This document shows positions 19,263-28,830 of a stretch of 64,000 nucleotides of DNA, piece by piece. Numbering within the stretch: the first letter of the stretch is position 1; every line of letters begins with the position of its first letter. The translations under genes were made by a program, and so were the position numbers. Source of the DNA: Veillonella sp. T11011-6 (GTDB taxonomy: Bacteria; Bacillota; Negativicutes; Veillonellales; Veillonellaceae); the NCBI RefSeq assembly GCF_002959755.1, contig NZ_PPCW01000004.1, positions 434,001-498,000 of the forward strand, given 5' to 3'. The notes under the pieces are model-generated. The model saw only the letters and a program-made list of their open reading frames with translations. It was not told the DNA's origin and made no database searches.

Positions 19263-22085
19263 TTATTTTTTTGCTCTAGAGCAACGATCTAATAGGAATG
19301 CAACGCCTACGAATGGGATGCCACCGCTTTCACCAAGGCCAATTTCACATGTGGAACTGGAGCTTACCCCTAGTGTTGCACCGTATTCAGCAATTTCACC
19401 AGCAAGGTCTTTTGTGGCAGATTTGTTAAGTTCTGGTGTGAAGAAACCTTTTTGACCAGCAAAGCCGTCGCATGCGAAGGATTTAATGTTGAATACATGG
19501 TCTGTACATAGACGAGCCAAGTCTTCGATGTATTGAGATTTACCCAAAGATTTAATCTTACATTGTTTATGTACGATTACGCGTTCATCGCATTTTTCAA
19601 TGTCGAGATGAGGCACTACGTATTTGCACAAGAATTCAGAAATATCGTTGATTTCTAAGTCTGGCATGTGTTTGAACGCATGGTTGAAGCATGCACTATG
19701 GTCAATCACGATTGGATATTTACCATTTTGAGATGCTTTCATCAATGCATCGTGCAAGTCTTTAACAGCACGTTCATGAACGTCATCGTAGTTTTCAAAG
19801 CTCAAGCCACAGCAGAGGTTTTCGATATGTTTTGGATAGATAATATCGATATGAGCCTTGTTGCAGAGGCTTTCAACAACTTGTTGCAAGCTGCGATCAT
19901 CGTCATAACCTTGGTTAGGTTTGAATGCGCGGTTTGCACATGTACTGAAGTATACAACCTTTTCAAAGTTAGTTGGTTTGATGCGGTTTTTCAATTTGTA
20001 GCGATTAGCTTTAGGAGTTGTTTTAGGAACATATGGTGTAACACCTGTTACGCCATGCAAACCTTCAGTAATCTTAGAAATTGCTTTTTGTGTAATGATG
20101 GAACCTGCAATGCCTTCAAGACTTACGCCAGCACGACACATTTGAAGTGTTGTGGAGAAGTTATCGTAGATTTTCTTAGCCAATTCAGGTGCAGGTGGGT
20201 CGATGCGGCGCATGGACAATGCGATTTGAGCAGTATCGATGCTGAGTGGGCAAAGGCCTTTACACATGGAGCATGCAGCACAAGTGTCTACGCCGAAGTA
20301 TTCATAGCCTTTTCTAAGTTCAGATGCCAATGTGAAATTGCCTTCGTTTTCAAGGCGTTTAGTTTCGCGCAACAAAGCGATACGTTGACGTGGAGTCAAT
20401 GTTAAATTACGGCTTGGACAATGTTTTTCACAGAAACCGCATTCCATACAGATTGTGAAAGCATCGTCGATAACGCATTGAGCTTTAAGGTTTTTCTTGT
20501 ACACATCTGGATCATCAGTGATCATAACATCTGGGTTCAAGATGCGTTCAGGGTCAAAGATAGCTTTGATGCGACGGTTAATTTCGTACGCTTTTTTGCC
20601 CCATTCCATTTCAACAAATGGTGCTACCATGCGGCCTGTACCATGTTCGGCTTTCAAAGAACCACCGAAACCAGATACGCGTTCGGACATTTCTTTTACC
20701 AAATCGCCGAAGTTTTTAGTATCTTTAGGGTCGCTGAAATCAGGTGTAATGTTAAAGTGAACGTTACCAGACAAAGCATGACCGAAGATTACACCACCAT
20801 CAACGAAATCGTATTTGTGGAATAATTCAGTAAGCATTTCAATGCCTTTAGTGAAGTCTTCGATTTGGAAGCAAACGTCTTCGGTAATAACAGTAGTACC
20901 TTTTCTACGTTGACCACCAACGATAGGCAAGATACCTTTACGGATGGCCCACCAGGAATCGTATTCTTTAGGATCTTGAGAATAAAGACTTGGGATAGCT
21001 GTTGGGATATCTTTCAATTGTTCTTTAATGAAAGCTAAGTTTTCATCTACAGTTTCTTTGGAATAGCTTTCAGTTTGGAACAAGATTGCACTTGTACCTT
21101 CTGGTACTTCACGAACGAAGTCTGGTACATTTTCAAGGGTTTGAACTGCTTTTAAGGATTGATAGTCCATCATTTCTGCAGCAACAACCTTTTCACGGCC
21201 CATATTAGCCAAGGCTACAACCGCAAGAGATGCATCGTTCAACGTACTGAAGAACATGAGACCGCAACCTTTATGAGGTACGTCTTCAACAGTGTTGTAC
21301 ACGATTTCAGATACGAAGCCCAATGTACCTTCAGAACCGATGAACAAGTGATTGATGATGTCGATAATATCTTCAAAATCAACAAGGGAGTTCAAGCCAT
21401 AGCCTGTAGTATTTTTGATTTTATATTTGTGATGAATCAAATGAGTCAATTCTTCATCAGCCAAGATTTCTTTGCGCAATTGCAAGATATCTTCAACCAT
21501 TTGAGGTTTCTCACGAAGGAATTGTTCAATAGATTTTTTGTCGGATGTATCGAGAACAGTACCATCTAGTAATACAACGCGGATGGAACGGATTGTTTTA
21601 TAGGAGTTTTGAGCCGTACCACAGCACATACCAGAGGAGTTATTGTTCAAAATACCGCCTACTAATGCTGTTGCAAGTGTAGCAGGATCTGGACCGATTT
21701 TGCGGTTATAGGGTTTCAATAAATCATTCGCATCAGAACCGATAACACCACATTCGCATTTTAAAGCCTTGCCATCGTCGATAACTTCCATTTTTTTGAA
21801 GCCATCATTACATACGATAAGCACGTCTTCACTGGAACATTGACCAGACAAAGAAGAACCAGCTGCACGGAATGTAAATGGTGTACCACATTGTTGGCAC
21901 AAACGAATAAGGCGTCTTACTTCACGTTCATCCTCAGCCTTTACAACAACCTTTGGTAAATAGCTATAACAGGACGCGTCAACGCCATATGCATAACGAC
22001 GTAAATGATCGGTATATACACGATCTTTACAAATCTCTTTTGCCTCCTTGGCAAAACGTTCATAATCTCTAGTAAGCGTACTCAC
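19263..22085 (-). CDS. FAD- and Fe-S-dependent D-lactate dehydrogenase-like protein
   Basis: A 940-aa fusion of an FAD-linked oxidase and an Fe-S oxidoreductase. Residues about 40-180 form the FAD_binding_4 domain (FRAAGSSLSGQ; GGILNNNSSGM), 240-520 the oxidase C-terminal domain (HALSGNVHFNI, KAEHGTGRM). Two 4Fe-4S motifs follow (CMECGFCEKHCP and CAACSMCKGLCP), then cysteine-rich CCG domains (NLCCGLSFEN). This layout fits quinone-linked D-lactate dehydrogenases of the YdiJ/Dld type, which suits a lactate fermenter; glycolate or 2-hydroxyacids are alternatives. The start is GTG (22083-22085) with AGGAGG 8 nt upstream. Confidence 0.85.
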   Translation of the reverse strand: MSTLTRDYERFAKEAKEICKDRVYTDHLRRYAYGVDASCYSYLPKVVVKAEDEREVRRLIRLCQQCGTPFTFRAAGSSLSGQCSSEDVLIVCNDGFKKMEVIDDGKALKCECGVIGSDANDLLKPYNRKIGPDPATLATALVGGILNNNSSGMCCGTAQNSYKTIRSIRVVLLDGTVLDTSDKKSIEQFLREKPQMVEDILQLRKEILADEELTHLIHHKYKIKNTTGYGLNSLVDFEDIIDIINHLFIGSEGTLGFVSEIVYNTVEDVPHKGCGLMFFSTLNDASLAVVALANMGREKVVAAEMMDYQSLKAVQTLENVPDFVREVPEGTSAILFQTESYSKETVDENLAFIKEQLKDIPTAIPSLYSQDPKEYDSWWAIRKGILPIVGGQRRKGTTVITEDVCFQIEDFTKGIEMLTELFHKYDFVDGGVIFGHALSGNVHFNITPDFSDPKDTKNFGDLVKEMSERVSGFGGSLKAEHGTGRMVAPFVEMEWGKKAYEINRRIKAIFDPERILNPDVMITDDPDVYKKNLKAQCVIDDAFTICMECGFCEKHCPSRNLTLTPRQRIALLRETKRLENEGNFTLASELRKGYEYFGVDTCAACSMCKGLCPLSIDTAQIALSMRRIDPPAPELAKKIYDNFSTTLQMCRAGVSLEGIAGSIITQKAISKITEGLHGVTGVTPYVPKTTPKANRYKLKNRIKPTNFEKVVYFSTCANRAFKPNQGYDDDRSLQQVVESLCNKAHIDIIYPKHIENLCCGLSFENYDDVHERAVKDLHDALMKASQNGKYPIVIDHSACFNHAFKHMPDLEINDISEFLCKYVVPHLDIEKCDERVIVHKQCKIKSLGKSQYIEDLARLCTDHVFNIKSFACDGFAGQKGFFTPELNKSATKDLAGEIAEYGATLGVSSSSTCEIGLGESGGIPFVGVAFLLDRCSRAKK

Positions 22086-22590
22086 TTATATTTCCTCCTA
22101 TCCTCTCTTAAGGAATATATCTTAATAATGTCTTATATTTAGTATACGCCGTTCTCATTCTCACTACTATAATTATGCATAAATTATATGTCTCCTAACA
22201 ATTCTCGATATGCACTGTGTTTTTATTTCTTTAGTTGAAAGTGCATCTCAATAGCATTATCATGTACTCATCTTTTCATATGTTATATTAAAACTATTTT
22301 ATTTACTAAGCATATTCATAACGCCATAATAAATGAGTGCTAAACATCCCGTAAAACATGAGTTACACTGCATATAATTCTATAGGAAATAGTTTGCAAA
22401 AATTATGCATAAATTCGGTATAATTTATTTATTTTAGTTTTCTCGTTCTCATTTATATTTAACTATGACTTTTACTCATACCTTTTTAGATTCTTCTTTT
22501 AATAGTACTATCCTCTTAATAATAGTTCCTTTACATATAAAAAGCCCTCTAGTGATATAACTCTTTCGAGCAACCACTAGAAGGCTTCTA
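22086..22590. other. Long upstream region of the D-lactate dehydrogenase gene
   Basis: About 500 nt without a gene. The 15-mer AATTATGCATAAATT occurs twice in the same orientation (22171-22185 and 22401-22415) and is a candidate regulator site. GGTATAAT at about 22418 could be a -10 element on the plus strand. A terminator for the permease gene lies at 22539-22590. Confidence 0.45.
22539..22590 (-). terminator. Terminator of the TauE-type permease gene
   Basis: Imperfect stem of AAGCC.CTCTAGTG with CACTAGAAGGCTT directly after the stop codon at 22591. Confidence 0.6.
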
Positions 22591-23385
22591 TTATCCAATA
22601 ATACCAGATTTAAGAATAAGGCGTACTGCCAATGCAAAGACGGCTACACTCATGAGGGCAAGGATAGATTTTGCTTTCAAACGTTTAGCAATGCGCGCCC
22701 CTGCTTGGGCACCAAAAATGGCACCAATACTCGTAGGGATTGCAATGCTAAATACGATGTGACTTTCAATTAAATGAGTAATAACACCTACTGTTGTAGA
22801 TACAGCCAAGATAGACTGGCTTGTAGCCGTCGCCATATGGGTTGGGAAACCCATGAGATAGATCAAGGCAGGCACATGGATGAGGCCACCGCCGATACCA
22901 AAGATACTGGAGATAAATCCTACAAAGAAGCTAATACTAATACCGATAGGCTTGCTATAGGTTAGCTGATCAAGGGTAAGGCTTTCTTCCTTCCGCTCCC
23001 CTTTACGGAAATTCTTAAACCCAATCAAACCTGAAGCACAAAGCATAAAGCACCCAAAGGCAAACATAAAGCCCTTACCAGAGAACCAACCAGACATTTG
23101 GGCTCCTAAAATGGCGCCTGGTAAAGTTGCTAAACTAAATACAATGGCTGCGCTGATAAGCACCTTCTTCTGTTTAATATACGCAATAGATCCAGAAATC
23201 GCATTACACATAACAGAAAATAGCGATGTACCTACAATCATAGATGGAGACCACTCAGGGAACCAGTACATGAAAAGAGGCACAAAGACTAGACCTCCCC
23301 CAGCACCAATAATGGTGCCTAGCATAGCGGCTAAAAAGCCAACTATGGTAAAGAAGATATAAAATACTATAATGTTATCCAACAT
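22591..23385 (-). CDS. TauE/SafE (TSUP) family permease
   Basis: A 264-aa inner-membrane protein with about eight helices in two homologous halves. Each half has a Gly-rich motif: GTIIGAGGGLVFVPLFMYWF near residue 23 and SSIFGIGGGLIHVPALIYLM near residue 155, which are the TSUP signatures. Members export sulfite, sulfoacetate or similar anions, or import them; the substrate here is not known. GGGAGG precedes the ATG. It follows the ClC gene with 40 nt between and may share its transcript. Confidence 0.88.
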   Translation of the reverse strand: MLDNIIVFYIFFTIVGFLAAMLGTIIGAGGGLVFVPLFMYWFPEWSPSMIVGTSLFSVMCNAISGSIAYIKQKKVLISAAIVFSLATLPGAILGAQMSGWFSGKGFMFAFGCFMLCASGLIGFKNFRKGERKEESLTLDQLTYSKPIGISISFFVGFISSIFGIGGGLIHVPALIYLMGFPTHMATATSQSILAVSTTVGVITHLIESHIVFSIAIPTSIGAIFGAQAGARIAKRLKAKSILALMSVAVFALAVRLILKSGIIG

Positions 23386-23425
23386 AATGGAGCCTCCCTT
23401 TACTTAGATTGGAAAAATCTCTTTG

Positions 23426-24976
23426 CTATAACTGATTCGATTGGAAAAATTCCTTTGCCGCCTTCAAGCGCCCTCGTTCACAGGAGACTTGTAGTTCGTC
23501 GCCTGGTTCAAGTTTTACATCCCCTAACGGCACAATGTATGTTCCATTACGACGAATACTTACAATTAATGTACCATCTGGCAAGGCCAAGTCTTGTAAT
23601 TGTACATCTGTATAATTCGCTACTACAGGCACCTTCGTTTGGAAGAAGGTTTGTACAGATTCTAAATTGTTTTGACCACTCATAGCTTGTAATAAGGAAT
23701 CGTAAATAGGTGGTTCTTTTAACAGCTCAGCTACGAGGTACGCCACGATGGTCACAGTACCAATAGCATAAATATTGGAGAAACTATTGGTCATTTCAAG
23801 AACGAGTAGAATCGCTAAAATCGGTGTCCGCATAGCCGCTGCTAACATACCGCCCATAGCGCAAATAACAAATTGTGGTACAAAATCAGGAGAAATAATG
23901 CCCACAGATGAAAGTAAGCTTTCACAAAAGGCACCTGCTGAAGCCCCTATAACGAGCATGGGCAAGAATATACCGCCTTGCGCACCACTGCCATAGCAAA
24001 AGGTGGTAAGCAAAATCTTGCCTAATACGATGCCCCCTAGAAGCAGGACACCATGAGATTGAAAAGCAAGATGACCAACTAAATCATTGCCACCACCTAA
24101 GAGGAGCTGAGAATCAAAGCCGATGGCCGCTACGGCCACAAAGGTAAGGGCTAATTTCAAGAACCGAGAGCATTTGAGCCAGTCAAAGAACTTCTTAAAT
24201 GCAAAGATCATGCGACAGAATAGCACCCCACAAAGCCCCATGATAACGCCCACCATAAGAAGGACTGGGAAGTACTCAAGAGGGACACCGGAGGTTACCG
24301 AAAATCCAAGGGCCGGTTCTAGGCCGAAGATACTAACCGTAATGTAATTAGAAATCAAGGTAGCCACAAAGGTTGGTACAACGAGGTACGGATAAAAGCT
24401 TTTATGGACCTCTTCAAAGACGAACATAGCCCCCGATACAGGTGCACTAAAGGCAGCTGTTAAGCCCGCCCCTGCACCAGCAGAGGTCAAGATGCGCTGC
24501 TCACGGAGTCCTGAATTCATCCAATAGGACACGATCTTGCCGGCAGAGCCACCGATTTGTACGGCTGGACCTTCACGGCCTACAGAAAAGCCTGCAAACC
24601 CTGTCAATACGCCGCCAATCATCTTGGAAACTAGTGTCCGATACGGTTTCATATCAAAGAGGCCTAGCATTTCCCCTTCGATTTGAGGAATACCAGAACC
24701 ACCAGATAATGGAGCCCACGCGAGCAATCGATCTACGATAAAGGCAAAGATGACCATCATCACAAGCCAGCCTATGGCCCACTCCAGAGTAATGCCGTCC
24801 ATCAAATGCCAACGAATATGCTCTGACTCAAGGATTAAATAACGATATGTAGCACCACAAAAGCCTGCAATCACGCCCACAAGAGCGCCCTTTGCAATGA
24901 GCTCCGTCAACAACATACGATTCATGGACATATCTGCTAAGGTAGAACTACGCTTATTAAATTTCCATAGCTTCAT
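23426..24976 (-). CDS. ClC-family chloride/proton antiporter with RCK_C domain
   Basis: A 516-aa membrane protein. Selectivity-filter motifs are present: GSGIPQIE, GREGPAVQIGG (with the gating Glu) and GAQGGIFLP. The Glu in FVFEEVHKSFYP corresponds to the internal proton Glu of exchangers, so transport rather than channel activity is likely. The last 75 residues (ALPDGTLIVSIRRNGTYIVP) form a TrkA-C/RCK_C domain that may bind a ligand. I chose the ATG at 24974-24976, which has AAGGAGG upstream. Possible role in acid tolerance or charge balance. Confidence 0.9.
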   Translation of the reverse strand: MKLWKFNKRSSTLADMSMNRMLLTELIAKGALVGVIAGFCGATYRYLILESEHIRWHLMDGITLEWAIGWLVMMVIFAFIVDRLLAWAPLSGGSGIPQIEGEMLGLFDMKPYRTLVSKMIGGVLTGFAGFSVGREGPAVQIGGSAGKIVSYWMNSGLREQRILTSAGAGAGLTAAFSAPVSGAMFVFEEVHKSFYPYLVVPTFVATLISNYITVSIFGLEPALGFSVTSGVPLEYFPVLLMVGVIMGLCGVLFCRMIFAFKKFFDWLKCSRFLKLALTFVAVAAIGFDSQLLLGGGNDLVGHLAFQSHGVLLLGGIVLGKILLTTFCYGSGAQGGIFLPMLVIGASAGAFCESLLSSVGIISPDFVPQFVICAMGGMLAAAMRTPILAILLVLEMTNSFSNIYAIGTVTIVAYLVAELLKEPPIYDSLLQAMSGQNNLESVQTFFQTKVPVVANYTDVQLQDLALPDGTLIVSIRRNGTYIVPLGDVKLEPGDELQVSCERGRLKAAKEFFQSNQL

Positions 24977-25430
24977 AACATCCTCCTTAGCACTGACCGA
25001 ATCTGATTTATTATCTAATAACATATATACAACCGAACTATGTATTCATATCCTTAGTATACTTATGTAAACCACCATTTTCAAGAAAGGATTACGTATC
25101 AAACAGCTATCTCACTTAACGCGATGATAAAAATCTGAGTCACAACACAATAGATAGTCCTTCAAACGCAAAGCTAGCCACCTCTAAAACGAGATGGCTA
25201 GTTTTGTTAAGCAAGTGTGTAAATGTATTTTCTTTACATATTCGGAGGCATATGCAATATGTAAAGATTCTAAAGATGTAAAGTTCTTAGGGCCAGAGCT
25301 CGGCATCATTTAGACTATTAGATTATTTAGACTAGTAAAATATTTAAACTAGTCTAAATATTGATACCATATTATAGTATTAAATCCTATACATCATAAA
25401 ACACTATATGCTATCAAATCTTAAAATTCC
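24977..25430. other. Intergenic region with two hairpins
   Basis: The hairpin CTAGCCACCTC/GAGATGGCTAG at 25174-25201 looks like a terminator. A second perfect 12-bp inverted repeat, ATTTAGACTAGT/ACTAGTCTAAAT (25325-25359), lies nearer the alcohol dehydrogenase stop. No coding sequence seen. Confidence 0.5.
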
Positions 25431-26582
25431 TTAGAATATGGATTCGTAAATACCGATAATTTCTTCTTTAGATGCATCCCGTGGGTTGCCTGGCGTACAC
25501 GCATCGTTGAAAGCAGATTCAGCGAGGAATGGAATATCTTCTCGTTTTACACCAGCTTCGCTAAGGGATTTAGGAATGCCTACATCGTCAGCTAGCTTTT
25601 GGATCACATCGATAGCAGCTTGACGATATGTGTCTTGATCCATACCGTCTACATCAGGAACGCCCATAACGCGAGCAATTTCACGATATTTTTCGCCTGT
25701 TGCAGGAGCGTTGAATTTCAAGACTGCTGTTAAAAGCATGGCACACGCTTTACCATGAGGGATATCGTACACAGCACTCAATGGATGTGCCATGGAGTGA
25801 ACAATACCAAGGCCTACATTGGAGAAGCCCATACCTGCTATATATTGACCAAGGGACATAGCTTCACGACCTGCGAAGTCACCAGCTACAGCGCTACGCA
25901 AGGAGCGACCGATAATTTCAATAGCTTTCAAATGAAGCATATCAGTGAGTTCCCACGCACCTTTAGTAATGTAACCTTCTACGGCATGAACGAGGGCATC
26001 CATGCCGGTAGATGCGCAAAGACCAGTTGGCATCGATGCGGACATATCAGGGTCCACGATGGCTACGATTGGGATGTCATGAGGATCAACGCATACGAAT
26101 TTACGGTTCTTTTCAACGTCTGTAATAACGTAGTTAATCGTAACCTCTGCAGCCGTACCAGATGTGGTAGATACAGCAATAATCGGCAAGCATGGATGTT
26201 TCGTAGGTGCCAATCCTTCAAGACTACGCACATCGCCGAACTCAGGATTTGTAATAATCGTAGCAATAGCCTTACTTGTATCGATAGCACTGCCACCACC
26301 TACAGCAACGATAGCTTCAGCACCTGCCGCCTTACAAGCAGCCACACCAGATGTTACGTTTTCAATGGTTGGATTTGGCTTAATATTGTCATATACATCG
26401 TAAGCAATACCTGCCGCATCAAGTAGGTCTGTTACCTTTGTAGCCACCTTAAACTCAAATAGATCAGGTGTAGACGTAACAAGAACCTTTTTAAAATGGC
26501 GATTCTTAATTTCGTTCACAATCTCCTGAATCGCCCCTTGCCCAAAATAGGACGTACCGTTCAACATAATTCTCCGAGCCAT
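25431..26582 (-). CDS. Iron-containing alcohol dehydrogenase
   Basis: A 383-aa group III NAD(P)-dependent dehydrogenase. The dinucleotide site GGGSAIDTSKAIA lies near residue 100; metal ligands are in DALVHAVEGY and HSMAHPLSAVYDIPHG. Likely substrates are short alcohols, diols or lactaldehyde; the sequence does not decide. The start is ATG 26580-26582 with TAGGAG upstream; the longer frame would begin with TTG. A perfect terminator-like hairpin ends only about 25 nt before this start, so expression may rely on read-through. Confidence 0.88.
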   Translation of the reverse strand: MARRIMLNGTSYFGQGAIQEIVNEIKNRHFKKVLVTSTPDLFEFKVATKVTDLLDAAGIAYDVYDNIKPNPTIENVTSGVAACKAAGAEAIVAVGGGSAIDTSKAIATIITNPEFGDVRSLEGLAPTKHPCLPIIAVSTTSGTAAEVTINYVITDVEKNRKFVCVDPHDIPIVAIVDPDMSASMPTGLCASTGMDALVHAVEGYITKGAWELTDMLHLKAIEIIGRSLRSAVAGDFAGREAMSLGQYIAGMGFSNVGLGIVHSMAHPLSAVYDIPHGKACAMLLTAVLKFNAPATGEKYREIARVMGVPDVDGMDQDTYRQAAIDVIQKLADDVGIPKSLSEAGVKREDIPFLAESAFNDACTPGNPRDASKEEIIGIYESIF

Positions 26583-26607
26583 ATACAATCACTCCTAACG
26601 AATAAAA

Positions 26608-26657
26608 AATAAACCGATAGAGAATAACTATACTAAGTAATTCTCTATCGGTTTATT
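26608..26657 (-). terminator. Terminator immediately upstream of the alcohol dehydrogenase gene
   Basis: AATAAACCGATAGAGAAT pairs perfectly with ATTCTCTATCGGTTTATT (18 bp) and is followed on the minus strand by TTTTTTATT, then by the ribosome binding site of the dehydrogenase. Confidence 0.75.
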
Positions 26658-26686
26658 AAAATCCTTGAAACTGTGTTATGTATACA

Positions 26687-26761
26687 CTATATAATTATTG
26701 TAATATTTCGTTTTCTCATCAAGCGTAATAGGGAATCTAAAGACTTAAACGGCTTAGACAT
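26687..26761 (-). pseudogene. Truncated Abi_2/AbiF-like N-terminus
   Basis: A 24-codon frame with a strong AGGAGG site reads MSKPFKSLDSLLRLMRKRNI. The opening resembles the start of Abi_2 (AbiD/AbiF) abortive-infection proteins, which typically begin KPFKSIDEQIELLKSRG. It stops at TAG after three Ile codons. With the promoter, short RNA and terminator just upstream, it looks like the leftover of an AbiF-type RNA-associated defence locus. The homology rests on about 15 residues. Confidence 0.4.
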
Positions 26762-26778
26762 AAGTCCCTCCTACAAAC

Positions 26779-26848
26779 AAAAAAGCTCGCCGACCCTTGA
26801 GTCGACGAGCGTTGTACGTTGCCCGTAAGCTTCGCACAGTTTCTCTGT
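26779..26848 (-). ncRNA. Candidate structured small RNA upstream of the Abi-like relic
   Basis: A promoter (see 26855-26884) is followed by about 70 nt containing the hairpin CACAG-AGAAA-CTGTG, a central GGGCAACGTACAACG stretch and a strong terminator (GCTCGTCGAC / GTCGGCGAGC then T6). Immediately after comes the ribosome binding site of the relic. AbiF-family systems are known to have a structured RNA directly upstream of the protein gene, which fits. It could instead be an independent small RNA or attenuator. Confidence 0.5.
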
Positions 26849-26854
26849 GTAATA

Positions 26855-26884
26855 ACTATAACAAAGTTCTCCCTCGAGTGTCAA
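26855..26884 (-). promoter_or_regulatory. Sigma-70 promoter of the small RNA
   Basis: TTGACA (26879-26884) and TATAGT (26855-26860) with an 18-nt spacer; TTATAG with 17 nt also fits. Confidence 0.65.
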
Positions 26885-26968
26885 CTCAGATGCGATTTCA
26901 ATGAATAGTACTTCCACTTTCTATATTCGTTATATGGTTAATTAATTCCTGCAACAAAAACAAATAGT

Positions 26969-28117
26969 CTAAGAAATTTTAGTTATCTTCATAAGCAAAA
27001 TCCGTTTCACAGATTCATCGAGTCGTTCTTTAGAGATTCGGCCGTCTTTTACGGCTTTCATAAGGCCATTGTACGCTTCTTGCATGTGTTCGTACTCGTG
27101 GCACACGAGCAAGATATCGCTGCCAGCCAAGATAGATTGAACCGCCATATCGCCAAAGGTGTAGTGTTTTGCAAGAGCGCCCATATCCATATCATCCGTT
27201 ACGACAACGCCGTTATAGCCCATATCCTTGCGCAACCAGTCTGTAATTATAGCTTTAGATAGACTAGATGGATGGTCTGGATCGATTTGAGGATACATCG
27301 CATGAGACACCATAATTGCATATGTATTCGGTTTAGACTGTTTAATGAGGTCTACAAATACCTTTGTATCTTCATTCAACAATGTCTCTTTAGACACTGG
27401 CACAACACTGGTATCAGCATGTAAATCGACATCCGTTTTACCAATACCTGGGAAATGTTTGTAGGAATACCACAAGCCCGCTTCATCATAGGCCTTGCCT
27501 ACTGCACTGGCATACCGTACGACCTCATCGGGTTTTGCACTAAAGGAACGGCCATAGGTTAACCCCAAGTCCGCCACAGGAGCAAAGTTAATGTTGAATC
27601 CCAAGTCTTTAAGTTCCGTACCAGACTGTTTGGCCAAGGATACCGCCTGCTCAATAGGCTCCGTGCCTAACTCTTCTGCAGGGGGAACCTTGATGAGCTG
27701 ATCCTCCATGCGCGCCACGGCACCACCCTCTTGGTCGATGCCGATGAACAACGGCGTTAACCCCGCGCTTTTACCAGTTTTATTAATGTCCGCAATGAGC
27801 GATTTCACTTGATCTTTGGACTCCATATTCCGGTCAAACAAGATAATACCGCCCACGCGGTACTCATTGAGCATAAACTTCGCATCATCGTTCAAGGTCT
27901 TGCCGTGGATGCCAATCATCAACAATTGCCCCACCTTATCTGCGTCAGACATATTAGCCACTAATTTGTCCACCTTTTCCTCTGGTGAAAGCTGGCTCTG
28001 TGCCACAGTTTCATAGGTCACAGGCTCCGCCTTAGAAGTAAATGGATTATGTAAACCGCAACCCGTTGTGAGCGCCAACGCGCCAATCATCGTAGCCGCT
28101 ACGATACGTCGAAACAT
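26969..28117 (-). CDS. nagZ: Beta-N-acetylhexosaminidase NagZ, GH3 lipoprotein
   Basis: A 382-aa exported lipoprotein (lipobox TTGC, Cys20) of glycoside hydrolase family 3, which removes GlcNAc from cell-wall fragments. GIDQEGGAVAR and KHFPGIGKTDVDLHADT carry substrate-binding residues and the Asp-His acid/base pair; the nucleophile Asp lies in GVVVTDDMDMGAL. I chose the ATG at 28115-28117 (MFRRIVAAT), with GGAGG upstream. A degenerate paralogue lies at 61329-62477. Its location outside the cytoplasm differs from E. coli NagZ but matches Firmicute homologues. Confidence 0.9.
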   Translation of the reverse strand: MFRRIVAATMIGALALTTGCGLHNPFTSKAEPVTYETVAQSQLSPEEKVDKLVANMSDADKVGQLLMIGIHGKTLNDDAKFMLNEYRVGGIILFDRNMESKDQVKSLIADINKTGKSAGLTPLFIGIDQEGGAVARMEDQLIKVPPAEELGTEPIEQAVSLAKQSGTELKDLGFNINFAPVADLGLTYGRSFSAKPDEVVRYASAVGKAYDEAGLWYSYKHFPGIGKTDVDLHADTSVVPVSKETLLNEDTKVFVDLIKQSKPNTYAIMVSHAMYPQIDPDHPSSLSKAIITDWLRKDMGYNGVVVTDDMDMGALAKHYTFGDMAVQSILAGSDILLVCHEYEHMQEAYNGLMKAVKDGRISKERLDESVKRILLMKITKIS

Positions 28118-28216
28118 ATATACCTCCAAAATCTCTAAAAAGTATTATGTATAGTATATCAAATAATAAAGACAACCCCAACAAGGCCAATACATGTAGT
28201 GCATCGTGAGCGTAAA

Positions 28217-28276
28217 AAAGACTATTACTCAAAACCTACGAATATTTACCGTATTGGTTTGAAGTAATAGTCTTTA
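28217..28276 (-). terminator. Terminator of the BFD-like gene
   Basis: AAAGACTATTACT pairs with AGTAATAGTCTTT, extended by AAACC/GGTTT within the loop. Confidence 0.7.
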
Positions 28277-28334
28277 TATGAGTTAAGGTCAAACTTACAC
28301 TTAACTGTTGCTTAATCTTAAATTTTACTTAGTT

Positions 28335-28568
28335 TTAAATTTTACCTTGCTCTTTCATTTCAGCTAAAAGCTTTACTATGCGAGGGCCACAGCCTTTGCC
28401 ACCGCAAGCACCTGTGCCGGCACGTGTTGCCTCTTTTACCTCAGGAAATGTATGAGCACCATTCAAAATGGCTTCCTTAATCGTTTTACGTGTAATGCTA
28501 CGGCATGTACACACCTTTGTAAGCTTATCCAGAATCGCCTCTGGCACTTGGTTTTCTTCAAAATCCAT
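28335..28568 (-). CDS. BFD-like [2Fe-2S]-binding protein
   Basis: A 77-aa protein with four Cys in the BFD pattern: CTC near residue 21 and CGGKGCG near residue 55. Such domains form a [2Fe-2S] helix-turn-helix fold, as in bacterioferritin-associated ferredoxin, NirB and CopZ. RAGTGACGGKGCGPRI matches the second half of the fold. It stands alone, so its electron partner is not evident. I chose the ATG at 28566-28568 (MDFEENQV), with GAGGA upstream, rather than the frame start seven codons earlier. Confidence 0.85.
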   Translation of the reverse strand: MDFEENQVPEAILDKLTKVCTCRSITRKTIKEAILNGAHTFPEVKEATRAGTGACGGKGCGPRIVKLLAEMKEQGKI

Positions 28569-28830
28569 ATGTATTCCTCTTCTATTCACTTGAATATCTT
28601 TATACTAACTTATATACAGTGTCTATATACTTATAGTATTAAATACTTCATTATGCATAGTAACTACTACTTAATGTACAGTATTTAGCACTGCTTTATA
28701 TACGATATACTAAAATAACAATATATCGAAAATTTACGATTTCTATATCTAGTATACCATACTTATCGAATTATATCGATACTTTTTAATATAGTGAGGA
28801 AGATGGATTAAAGTCCTTACTGTATAGCTC

